A DNA stretch of 5,281 bases, from contig JBEKIF010000154.1 of NCBI GenBank assembly GCA_050011895.1, positions 1-5,281 on the forward strand, written 5' to 3'. This document shows, piece after piece, positions 1-5,281 of the stretch. The notes under the pieces are model-generated. The model was given only the letters and a program-made list of their open reading frames with translations, was not told the DNA's origin and made no database searches. Each line of letters starts with the position of its first letter. The first letter of the stretch is position 1. Source of the DNA: DATBGO01 sp050011895 (GTDB taxonomy: Bacteria > Actinomycetota > Actinomycetes > Streptosporangiales > Streptosporangiaceae). Both the position numbers and the translations under genes were made by a program.

Positions 1-1
1 C

Positions 2-487
2 CTGCACGCTGGTTTCTGCCCTGGCTATGCCTTGCCGCCCCCGGCGGTGCTGCACTTGATACTGCAGACGGCGGGACTGCTCAGTGCTACAACCGCACAG
101 CCCGAACTGTACATCGGTACCCTGTTCACGCCCGGTGCGCTTTACAAGTACCCGTCAGGACCTTCGAAGATCGGCATTGATAACCATGACTACCTCACGA
201 ATCTTCAATGGGCTGCTGGCAGTCAAGGCGATCTGACTGGCACCGGCACGCTGTACTTCGATCAGTGCAACCCCAATTGCGCCAGTGGCACGTACGAGAC
301 GTTCCCGGTCCAGATCACCGCCTCGAATCCGCAGCAATGCAACGTACAGATCTACCCGCAGGGCCTGGCTGACCCGTCGCAAACGGTGAACGCAGATATT
401 TTCAACAGCATCAATGTCCAGGCACTGCAGGGCAACCCGCCAACATACCTGGTCGGCGATTCGGTGCTGCGAGGACCCTGTACGTAG
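2..487 (+). CDS. small secreted hypothetical protein with CNPNC motif (5' end uncertain, open at the window edge)
   Basis: The frame is open from the left edge to the TAG at 485-487, so the true start is probably upstream. The only internal candidate near the edge is a TTG at 32 with no Shine-Dalgarno, giving 151 residues. Counting from that TTG, residues 5-19 are hydrophobic and followed by SATTAQPE, like the end of a signal peptide. The body has the pattern LYIGTLFTPG, YLTNLQWAAGS, a Gly/Thr strand (LTGTGTLYFDQ), CNPNC at 79-83, then C103 and a C-terminal C150. Four cysteines in an exported domain suggest two disulfides. I recognise this pattern (aromatic strand, GxGT, CxPxCAxG, then a 'pVxI/L' strand) from short secreted actinobacterial hypothetical proteins, but no function is known to me. 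A small all-beta extracellular domain is inferred. Frame 1 at the extreme left also reads like a signal sequence (WFLPWLCLAA), so a frameshift near the N-terminus is possible. Confidence 0.7.
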   Translation: MHAGFCPGYALPPPAVLHLILQTAGLLSATTAQPELYIGTLFTPGALYKYPSGPSKIGIDNHDYLTNLQWAAGSQGDLTGTGTLYFDQCNPNCASGTYETFPVQITASNPQQCNVQIYPQGLADPSQTVNADIFNSINVQALQGNPPTYLVGDSVLRGPCT

Positions 488-1275
488 TCCGAATGGAACT
501 CCAGCAGGCCTACCCCCGGGCCGCCGATCCTACGACTGCGGCATGCGGCAGGGTCGCTGCGGCTGAGCGCCGGGGTACCACCCACTGAAGTCGCCACCGG
601 GCCGGCCACGGCGTCGCTGTTCCGCTCGAGGTCAACGCCAACTGCCTGTACCGCTCCAAAACTAGTCGCGTGCCATCTGACCTGGTGTTCATGAAATCTG
701 CTACGCCTGGCGGGCTCGCGGGTCGAGGGGAGGCGCGGCTCGGGCAGCTCGACGTGTCGGTCGAGCGCGTTGACCAGTTCCCAGACCTGCTCGACGTAGG
801 CGAGCGCTTTGGCGCGCTCGGCGACCCGGGTGCTGCGCAGGCTGCGGAAGTGCGCTACGCCGGCGTCGACTCTCGCGTGCGGGCGCCCGGCGGCGAAGAA
901 GCTCACCGGTATCCGCAGCGTGAACGCGAGCTTCGGCAGGTGGTCCGGGCGGGGCTTGCTGACCCCGGCCTCGAACTGCCCGATGGCGGCCGGGGACACG
1001 TCCAGGCTGGTCGCGAGTGCCTGCTTGGCCATGCCAGCTAGCAGGCGGGCCTGGGTCAGGCGGACAGGGTGCTCAAGGTCGGTGACCATGTCGTGCGCGT
1101 ACCGCCAGGGGAACAGGGCGGTCCCGTTCACGACCACGATCTTGTAGGGCGCGCTCGGCGGCCGGTACAGCTGTGCAGTCGGCAGCGAGCCGAAGTCCTC
1201 TGCCATCCCGTCGTGCACGGCACGCCAGATCTGCCCGTACACCGCGTGGGCCCGCATCGGCGCGTGCGTATGCAC
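352..1275 (-). CDS. XRE-family HTH regulator of the XRE-IrrE type, C-terminally lost; probable fused remnant
   Basis: The frame starts at GTG 1275 and has 307 codons, but only part looks like a real protein. Residues 70-130 form an XRE helix-turn-helix: RLTQARLLAGM, QALATSLDVSPAAIGQFEAG, then KPRPDHLPKLAFTLRIPVSFF. Residues 131-180 (FFAAGRPHARVD, AHFRSLRSTR, RAKALAYVEQVWEL, LPEPRLP) match the linker that in actinobacterial XRE-IrrE proteins leads into a C-terminal zinc peptidase with HEXXH. Here that half is absent: after about residue 185 the frame continues with Arg/Ser-rich sequence of no family character, and its last ~45 codons lie antisense to the secreted-protein gene. Residues 1-60 look like a different protein (see the 1096-1275 entry). 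A start at ATG 1089 (MVTDLEHPVRLTQ) would give a normal XRE N-terminus, but neither start has a visible Shine-Dalgarno. Full members are usually roughly 350-400 residues. I read it as a deletion-fused pseudogene whose DNA-binding half is still intact; an expressed HTH-only protein cannot be excluded. Confidence 0.65.
   Translation of the reverse strand: MHTHAPMRAHAVYGQIWRAVHDGMAEDFGSLPTAQLYRPPSAPYKIVVVNGTALFPWRYAHDMVTDLEHPVRLTQARLLAGMAKQALATSLDVSPAAIGQFEAGVSKPRPDHLPKLAFTLRIPVSFFAAGRPHARVDAGVAHFRSLRSTRVAERAKALAYVEQVWELVNALDRHVELPEPRLPSTREPARRSRFHEHQVRWHATSFGAVQAVGVDLERNSDAVAGPVATSVGGTPALSRSDPAACRSRRIGGPGVGLLEFHSDYVQGPRSTESPTRYVGGLPCSAWTLMLLKISAFTVCDGSARPCG
1096..1275 (-). other. N-terminal fragment of a second hypothetical protein fused in frame ahead of the HTH
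   Basis: Residues 1-60 of the frame read GQIWRAVHDGMAEDFGS, PTAQLYRPP, APYKIVVVNGTALFPWRY. This is a compact alpha/beta start with a hydrophobic strand (IVVVNGTALF), and is not part of any HTH fold. I associate the 'VVVVNGxxLFPWRYA' pattern with actinobacterial hypothetical proteins often found beside XRE genes, from memory and without a search. The rest of such a protein is missing: the sequence passes directly into the XRE start (TDLEHPVRLTQ) around residue 63. The simplest inference is that two neighbouring genes were joined by a deletion. A genuine N-terminal domain of this regulator subtype is the alternative. Confidence 0.4.
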
Positions 1276-1396
1276 AGGCGCATCAGTTCCGGTGAGCGGC
1301 CAGCCCCAGCGTTTCGCTCGGCAGGTCTCGTGCCGTCGCAGTCATTGATGAGGTCGGGTGGCGCCGCCCCCGCATAGCGATCGCTGGCAGCCCCAG

Positions 1397-1411
1397 CCGG
1401 GCCGCGCCCGG
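1397..1411 (-). terminator. possible GC-rich hairpin downstream of the phosphatase gene
   Basis: CCGGGC and GCCCGG form a perfect 6-bp stem around a 3-base loop, 63 bases past the phosphatase stop codon in the 198-bp gap before the HTH frame. There is no U-tract. Actinobacterial terminators often lack one, but short GC stems are also common by chance at this base composition. Nothing else is apparent in 1276-1473. Confidence 0.2.
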
Positions 1412-1473
1412 GCCGCTGCGCGCTGCAGACTGTGGTTAGGAGGCCGAGCAACATCCTGCGGCCGGGCGCGCCG

Positions 1474-3753
1474 TCAGAGGACCCGGACGGCGACGAGGCA
1501 TGCGTCGTCGCCGGTATCGGATGGCGCGTGGCTGAGCAGGTGGTCGGCGTAGTGCGTGATGCTGCTGACCGGCCGGCTGGCGATGCGGAGCAGCGCGTCC
1601 GTGCTGTCGTCGATGGCTTCGTTTCGGCGTTCGATCAGCCCGTCGGTGAACAGCAGCAAGGCGTCGCCCGGCCGCAGCGACGTCGTCACCTCCTCATAGG
1701 AGGCGCCCGGGTCTGCCCCGAGCAGCAGGCCCTGAGGGAGGCTGAGCTCCCGCGCCTCACCAGCGCGCACCAGGACGGGCGGCAGGTGACCCGCGCGTGC
1801 CCAGCGCAGCTCCCGGCTTGCGGGGTTGTAGAATCCGCAGACGGCCGTGCCGATGATGCCGTCGGTGAGATGGCAGGCGACGCCATTCAGCCAGCCGAGC
1901 AGCGCCGCGGGACCCGCTCCCGTGATCGCGAGCCCGCGCAGGCAGTTCCGTAGCGCGACCATCCCGGTGACGGCGTCTATCCCGTGCCCGGCGATGTCCC
2001 CGACCACCAGGAGCACTTCCCCGCCAGGCAGCGGGACGGTGTCGTACCAGTCGCCGCTTACCAGGTTCCCGGGCCCGGCAGGACGGTACCGCGCGGCGAT
2101 CTCGAGCCCGGCCACGTCAACCGGATGCGCTGACCTCGGCGTGATGGCCTGCTGTAGGCGCAGTGCCAGGCGGTGTTCCTCCTCGGCCCGCTCCTGAGTG
2201 TCGGCCAGCTGGTCAAGGGTTGCGGCGAACGCCACCTGGGTGTGGTAGTCGGCGGAGACGTCCTGATAGGCGCCGCGCAGGGCGACCAGGTTGCCCGCCT
2301 GATCGGTGACAGGCTCCGCGAAGACGCGCATCTGCCGCACACTCCGGTCGTCAGAGCGGATGATCCGGAAGGCCGCGGCAGTTGCCTTCTTCTCTATCAG
2401 CAGCGTGCCGCGGAACCGCTCGACTCCGGCGATGTCGTCGGCGGGCACCCGGGTGTGCAGGAACGCGATCGGGACAGGGGCGCCGGCCTCCTGCCCGAAC
2501 AGCGCGAACGTCGGCTCGGTCCAGTGCACGTCCCCGGTGAGCAGGTTCTCCTCCCAGCCGCCGATGTGACCAAGCCGCTGGGCATGCTGGAGGAGCGCCG
2601 CAAGGCGCTCGACCTCGTCTGCCCGCCGCCAGGCGATCACGACGCCGTCGAAGAGGCGGACGATGCGGACCTCCATCACGGGCGCCACGGCGACGTGGCG
2701 GAGCGGCATACTGATGATTTCGCCGGACACGCGCTGCGGCTCCCCGGTGACCAGCACCTGGACGGCCCGGTCGTACAGGCCGCCTGGCAGCGCCACCGCT
2801 GGGTACACCTCCAGCAAGGGCCGCCCAGCTAGGTCCGCTGCCTTCCGGCCGGCCGGGTCGCGGAAACCGTCGCTGAGATGGCTGATGCGGAAGTCCACCA
2901 CATGCCCGTCATCGTCCCGGAGGGCGTGCGCGAACAGGACCGACTCAAGCAGGCCGTCCAGGAGCCCGAACGCCCACGCTGCCCGGTGGTCGGCGGCCAG
3001 GTCACCATGCGGAAGCCGGGCGCCGAGGGCCTGCGCGCACACCTCCGCGAGCGCGGTGAGCTGGCGGCGCAGCGGGGCTGGAATCTCACCGGGCTCCGGC
3101 CAGCAGATCTCCAGGGCGCCAAGTGTCAGCCCGGCGCCGCGCAACGGGAGCACCGCCCGGGCCCCGGCCGGCCAGCGGCCCATCAGGGGTGTGCGGTCCT
3201 CCTCCGGGCGCCCTGCAGGCCACCAGAACTCGAGACCGTCGCGTGCTGCCCGCTGGGCGAGTGAGCGCATGTCTGGGTGTATGCGCCGCCAGCGGCTGGC
3301 GTCGCGTGCCCCGAAGCCAGCCTCGCCGGCGAGTACCAGGCCGCCGTCGGGTTCGGTCAGCCAGAGCGCCACCGCCACCGCACCCGCCGGAGCCAGGGCC
3401 TCCTCAAGCAGCGCGGCCGCGATGTCGGCGCCGTCGGAGGACATCTCTACGGCCGCGCCTGCCAGGGCGACCCGGTGCATACCTGGCCCGGCCGCCCCGG
3501 CCGGCGGTACCTGACTGGCGATTTGGGCGGCCAGTTCTGGCACGCCCATCCCGGATTCCGCCGACAGGTGCGAGAGCTGGGCCCGGGCCTCGGCAGCTGA
3601 GCAGCTGAGCCGCTCCATCAGCATTCCCCTGGCAAGATCCACGACCGAGCGCGCGGCGGCCTCGGACTGCATCCAGTCCAGGTCGCGCCGCTGACGTGTG
3701 ATCAGCCCACTCAGCCTGGCGAACTCGCCGCCGCTCGCTGCTGACACGGTCAC
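1474..3753 (-). CDS. ANTAR-GAF-PAS-PAS-SpoIIE (PP2C) protein phosphatase
   Basis: This is an intact cytoplasmic serine/threonine phosphatase of 759 residues with no membrane segment. Residues 10-85 are a helix plus ANTAR-like domain (AARSVVDLARGMLMERL, SAAEARAQL, VPELAAQIA). Residues 95-247 form a GAF domain, 258-378 a PAS domain (HVVDFRISHLSDGF, GRPLLEVYP, VLVTGEP), and 388-502 a second PAS/PAC (LGHIGGWEENLLTGDVHWTE, PADD, GAYQDVS). Residues 505-540 are a charged coiled linker ending in LRLQQAITPR. Residues 548-757 are the SpoIIE-type PP2C domain. Its metal-binding motifs are all present: SGDWYD (D568, D571), VGDIAGHG (D586), WARAGHLPPVL, LFTDG (D704) and GDDA (D749/D750), so activity is expected. 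Relatives usually dephosphorylate STAS anti-anti-sigma factors in partner switching; the substrate here is unknown. GTG 3753 is the longest start, six bases ahead of a second GTG at 3747. GGGAAGG at 3763-3757 is only 3 bases from the first but 9 from the second, so 3747 may be the real start (757 residues). It is divergent from the poly-HAMP sensor gene. Confidence 0.95.
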   Translation of the reverse strand: MTVSAASGGEFARLSGLITRQRRDLDWMQSEAAARSVVDLARGMLMERLSCSAAEARAQLSHLSAESGMGVPELAAQIASQVPPAGAAGPGMHRVALAGAAVEMSSDGADIAAALLEEALAPAGAVAVALWLTEPDGGLVLAGEAGFGARDASRWRRIHPDMRSLAQRAARDGLEFWWPAGRPEEDRTPLMGRWPAGARAVLPLRGAGLTLGALEICWPEPGEIPAPLRRQLTALAEVCAQALGARLPHGDLAADHRAAWAFGLLDGLLESVLFAHALRDDDGHVVDFRISHLSDGFRDPAGRKAADLAGRPLLEVYPAVALPGGLYDRAVQVLVTGEPQRVSGEIISMPLRHVAVAPVMEVRIVRLFDGVVIAWRRADEVERLAALLQHAQRLGHIGGWEENLLTGDVHWTEPTFALFGQEAGAPVPIAFLHTRVPADDIAGVERFRGTLLIEKKATAAAFRIIRSDDRSVRQMRVFAEPVTDQAGNLVALRGAYQDVSADYHTQVAFAATLDQLADTQERAEEEHRLALRLQQAITPRSAHPVDVAGLEIAARYRPAGPGNLVSGDWYDTVPLPGGEVLLVVGDIAGHGIDAVTGMVALRNCLRGLAITGAGPAALLGWLNGVACHLTDGIIGTAVCGFYNPASRELRWARAGHLPPVLVRAGEARELSLPQGLLLGADPGASYEEVTTSLRPGDALLLFTDGLIERRNEAIDDSTDALLRIASRPVSSITHYADHLLSHAPSDTGDDACLVAVRVL

Positions 3754-3756
3754 CAG

Positions 3757-3763
3757 CCTTCCC
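3757..3763 (-). promoter_or_regulatory. ribosome binding site of the phosphatase gene
   Basis: GGGAAGG on the minus strand. Its spacing of 9 bases to GTG 3747, against 3 bases to GTG 3753, favours the downstream GTG. It partly overlaps a small TCCCGGGA palindrome that could mask it. Confidence 0.5.
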
Positions 3764-3767
3764 GGGA

Positions 3768-3804
3768 CCGGCCTACCAGCGGCCGGAATACCACGCTACC
3801 GGCC
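3768..3804 (-). promoter_or_regulatory. three complementary hexamer arms able to form two alternative hairpins in the phosphatase leader
   Basis: Read along the minus-strand transcript, GGCCGG (3804-3799) is followed after 12 bases by CCGGCC (3786-3781), then after 7 bases by GGCCGG (3773-3768). The middle arm can pair fully with either outer arm but not both, as in attenuator-like switches. The last arm begins at the final base of the stop codon of the 17-codon mini-ORF and ends a few bases ahead of the phosphatase ribosome binding site. The complementarity is seen directly; the regulatory role is inferred, and GC hexamers recur by chance in such DNA. Confidence 0.35.
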
Positions 3805-3826
3805 ACGATCCGTCTGTACTGGCCAT
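3773..3826 (-). CDS. possible 17-residue Trp-rich leader peptide
   Basis: ATG 3826 is preceded at 4 bases by AGGAG (3835-3831), the best Shine-Dalgarno on the minus strand of this region. The frame encodes MASTDGSWPVAWYSGRW and stops at TAG, 19 bases before GTG 3753. Three of 17 residues are Trp, one of them the last sense codon. The mini-ORF spans the first two arms of the alternative hairpins. It could be a leader peptide that couples or attenuates phosphatase translation. Alternatively it is the true N-terminus of the phosphatase, separated by a frameshift: ATG 3826 and GTG 3753 differ by one base in frame, so a single indel would join them. Its small size makes coding status uncertain. 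Confidence 0.4.
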   Translation of the reverse strand: MASTDGSWPVAWYSGRW

Positions 3827-3907
3827 TGTTCTCCTAACGGCCGTGGGAGTATCGGCCTGTCGCACAAGCGCGGCGCGGCGGCGGTTGCCTCGCGGCCGGA
3901 ATCCATA
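3827..3907. promoter_or_regulatory. divergent intergenic region, presumed promoters for both large genes
   Basis: This segment lies between the two divergently translated units, so promoters for both should fall here or inside the leaders. On the plus strand a weak sigma-70-like pair, TTGTTC (3826-3831) and TATCGG (3850-3855) with an 18-base spacer, is the best I can find. Each box matches consensus at only about half the positions. I see no convincing -35/-10 pair on the minus strand. Confidence 0.4.
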
Positions 3908-3912
3908 GGGAG
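3908..3912 (+). promoter_or_regulatory. ribosome binding site of the poly-HAMP sensor gene
   Basis: GGGAG lies 6 bases before ATG 3919 and fixes that start; no other in-frame start nearby has a comparable site. Confidence 0.65.
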
Positions 3913-3918
3913 TGCCTG

Positions 3919-5281
3919 ATGACAGAGGCCGCGCAGCAGCCGGGAGGCCAGCCCGCCGATCCGCGGCTGCAACTACTGCTGGCGGGCCTGACCGCCGTGC
4001 GCGGCGGGGACTTCAGCACCCGCCTGCCGAACACCGGTGATCCGCTGATGGACGAGATCGCCACCGTCTTCAACAGCATGACCGACCAGCTTGCCCTGTT
4101 CACCTCGGAGGTGACCCGGGTGGCTCGCGAGGTGGGCACTGACGGGAAGCTCGGCGGTCAGGCCCAGGTGCCCGGCGTCGCGGGAACGTGGAAGGACCTC
4201 ACCGATTCGGTGAACGCCATGGCGGGAAACCTCACTGGTCAGGTCCGCGACATCGCACAAGTCGCGACCGCGGTGGCCAGGGGCGATCTCAGCCAGAAAA
4301 TCACCGTGGACGTCAAGGGCGAGATGCTCGAGCTGAAGGGCACCATCAACACGATGGTCGATCAGCTGTCGGCGTTCGCTGACGAGGTGACCCGGGTGGC
4401 CCGCGAGGTGGGCACGGAAGGCCGCCTGGGCGGCCAGGCGCAGGTGCCAGGCGTGGGCGGGACCTGGCGCGATCTCACCGACTCGGTGAACTTCATGGCG
4501 GGCAACCTCACCAGCCAGGTCCGCAACATCGCCCAGGTGACCACTGCCGTGGCTCAGGGCGACCTGTCGAAGAAGATCGACGTGGACGCGCGCGGGGAGA
4601 TCCTGGAGCTGAAGAGCACCATCAACACGATGGTTGACCAGCTCTCGTCGTTCGCGGCCGAGGTCACCCGCGTCGCGCGGGAGGTGGGAAGCAAAGGCCG
4701 GCTCGGCGGCCAGGCGGAAGTTGAGGGCGTTTCTGGCACCTGGAAGCGGCTGACCGAGAACGTCAACGAGCTCGCCGGAAATCTCACCCGGCAGGTCCGG
4801 GCGATCGCTGAGGTGACCAGCGCGGTCGCCACCGGGGACCTGACGCGCTCCATTACCGTCGAGGCCGAGGGCGAGGTCGCCGAACTCAAGGACAACATCA
4901 ACGCCATGGTTCAGTCCCTTCGGGAGACGACCAAGGCCAATGAGGAGCAGTACTGGCTCAAGACCAACCTGGCGCGCATCGCCGGCCTGCTGCAGGGTCA
5001 CCGGGACCTGGCCACCGTCGGCGAGCTGATCATGCATGAGCTCATCCCCCTGGTCGGGGCGCAGCACGGGACGTTCTTCATCGCCGACGACACCAGCGAA
5101 GGCACGATCCTGCGCCTTATCGCCGGCTACGGCTTGCAAGCCGACATCACGGCGCCCAGCCAGTTCCGGCTCGGTCAGTCGCTGGTCGGCCAGGTGGCGA
5201 AGACCAAGAAGCCCATCGTCGTGACCGACGCCCCGGCTGGCTATGTGAAGATCTCCTCCGGGCTGGGGCAGGCCGCGCCGG
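3919..5281 (+). CDS. soluble poly-HAMP / GAF sensor protein, probable hybrid histidine kinase (3' end beyond window)
   Basis: The frame is open from ATG 3919 through the last base, giving 454 residues without a stop. The start has GGGAG 6 bases upstream. The N-terminus (MTEAAQQPGGQPADPRLQL) has no signal peptide, and no hydrophobic segment long enough for a membrane span follows, so the protein is cytosolic. Residues 20-62 are a first HAMP (RGGDFSTRLPNTGDPLMDEIATVFNSM in two overlapping parts). Residues 65-340 are three tandem 92-residue units, each holding two HAMP-like modules: VTRVAREVGxxGxLGGQ to TW..LT..VN, and AVAxGDLSxKI to GExLELKxTINTMV. That makes seven HAMPs in all. After a short linker, a GAF domain begins near residue 362 (DLATVGELIMHELIPLVGAQHGTFF read in segments) and runs off the edge. 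Relatives such as Streptomyces OsaA continue with HisKA, HATPase and receiver domains; I infer these but cannot see them. Poly-HAMP chains relay conformational signals, often osmotic or stress-related. It is divergent from the ANTAR-PP2C gene and may work with it. A long antisense frame across it is only its shadow. Confidence 0.93.
   Translation, partial: MTEAAQQPGGQPADPRLQLLLAGLTAVRGGDFSTRLPNTGDPLMDEIATVFNSMTDQLALFTSEVTRVAREVGTDGKLGGQAQVPGVAGTWKDLTDSVNAMAGNLTGQVRDIAQVATAVARGDLSQKITVDVKGEMLELKGTINTMVDQLSAFADEVTRVAREVGTEGRLGGQAQVPGVGGTWRDLTDSVNFMAGNLTSQVRNIAQVTTAVAQGDLSKKIDVDARGEILELKSTINTMVDQLSSFAAEVTRVAREVGSKGRLGGQAEVEGVSGTWKRLTENVNELAGNLTRQVRAIAEVTSAVATGDLTRSITVEAEGEVAELKDNINAMVQSLRETTKANEEQYWLKTNLARIAGLLQGHRDLATVGELIMHELIPLVGAQHGTFFIADDTSEGTILRLIAGYGLQADITAPSQFRLGQSLVGQVAKTKKPIVVTDAPAGYVKISSGLGQAAP
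4111..4938 (+). repeat. three tandem 276-bp repeats encoding double-HAMP units
   Basis: Units start at 4111, 4387 and 4663, each at a Val codon of VTRVAREVG, and have an exact 276-base (92-codon) period with no indels. Units 1 and 2 share 75 of 92 residues by my alignment. Unit 3 is more diverged, especially in its second half (GEVAELKDNINAMVQSL), as expected for the unit adjoining the output linker. DNA identity is locally very high, for example around 4108-4140 and 4384-4416, which suggests duplication or conversion between units. Confidence 0.95.

Noticed and set aside
488..690. Search for a missing IrrE/ImmA peptidase half in other frames beyond the XRE region.
   Set aside because: No HEXXH-like motif or family sequence in any minus-strand frame here, so a simple frameshift does not explain the loss.
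1432..1953. Plus-strand frame starting near a TTAGGAGG sequence at 1436.
   Set aside because: The Shine-Dalgarno-like sequence lies inside the frame, not ahead of its start, and most of the frame is antisense to the PP2C domain.
2173..3514. Several long plus-strand frames opposite the phosphatase gene.
   Set aside because: High-GC shadows with Arg/Ser/Ala-Pro-rich translations; the minus-strand phosphatase explains the whole stretch through conserved motifs.
3774..3780. Loop between the last two hairpin arms as an ANTAR dual-hexaloop target.
   Set aside because: The loop is seven bases, there is no second adjacent hexaloop stem, and the A1/G4 pattern is not met.
3698..3919. Plus-strand 73-codon frame whose stop overlaps the sensor start as TGATG.
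   Set aside because: It starts inside the phosphatase gene, crosses the divergent region, has weak codon-position bias and no domain character, so the stop-start overlap is probably chance.
3973..5139. Long minus-strand open frame (388 codons) opposite the poly-HAMP gene.
   Set aside because: It is the antisense shadow of a strongly supported coding frame. Its apparent internal repeats simply mirror the HAMP repeats, and it has no recognisable domain.

Overview
The window is GC-rich, uses GTG/TTG as well as ATG starts, and carries protein families typical of high-GC actinobacteria: a SpoIIE-type PP2C phosphatase with ANTAR, GAF and PAS domains, a poly-HAMP soluble sensor kinase, an XRE regulator of the XRE-IrrE kind, and a small Cys-containing secreted protein. 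A multicellular actinomycete (Streptomyces or a relative) is the best guess. No tRNA, rRNA, CRISPR array, insertion sequence or phage gene is visible.

Left part (1-1473). A small, probably exported hypothetical protein enters from the left edge and ends at 487. Facing it on the minus strand is a 307-codon frame (1275-352). Its middle third is a clear XRE helix-turn-helix regulator of the XRE-IrrE type. The expected C-terminal zinc-peptidase (IrrE/ImmA) half is missing, and the frame instead runs through about 340 bases of apparently non-coding or antisense sequence. Its first ~60 codons look like the start of another protein. This reads as a decayed, fused remnant, and about 200 bp (488-690) holds nothing else I can support. 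A further 198 bp without a gene (1276-1473) holds only one weak GC hairpin.

Centre (1474-3753, minus). A large intact multidomain phosphatase: N-terminal ANTAR, GAF, two PAS domains, a coiled linker and a C-terminal SpoIIE/PP2C domain with all its metal-binding Asp motifs. Its leader contains a 17-codon, Trp-rich mini-ORF with a strong ribosome binding site, overlapped by three GGCCGG/CCGGCC arms that can form two mutually exclusive hairpins. This is the most intriguing non-coding structure in the window.

Right part (3919-5281, plus). Divergently transcribed from the phosphatase is the 5' part of a large cytosolic sensor protein: one HAMP, then three tandem 92-residue double-HAMP repeats (276 bp each), a short linker and the start of a GAF domain. 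It has no stop before the window ends. Family knowledge predicts histidine kinase and receiver domains beyond the edge, as in the OsaA osmoadaptation kinase of Streptomyces.

Together the divergent pair looks like a stress or environmental signalling locus. A soluble poly-HAMP hybrid kinase would be one arm, and a sensor-controlled PP2C phosphatase, of the kind that acts on anti-anti-sigma (STAS) proteins in partner switching, the other. The functional link is inferred from adjacency and family biology only.
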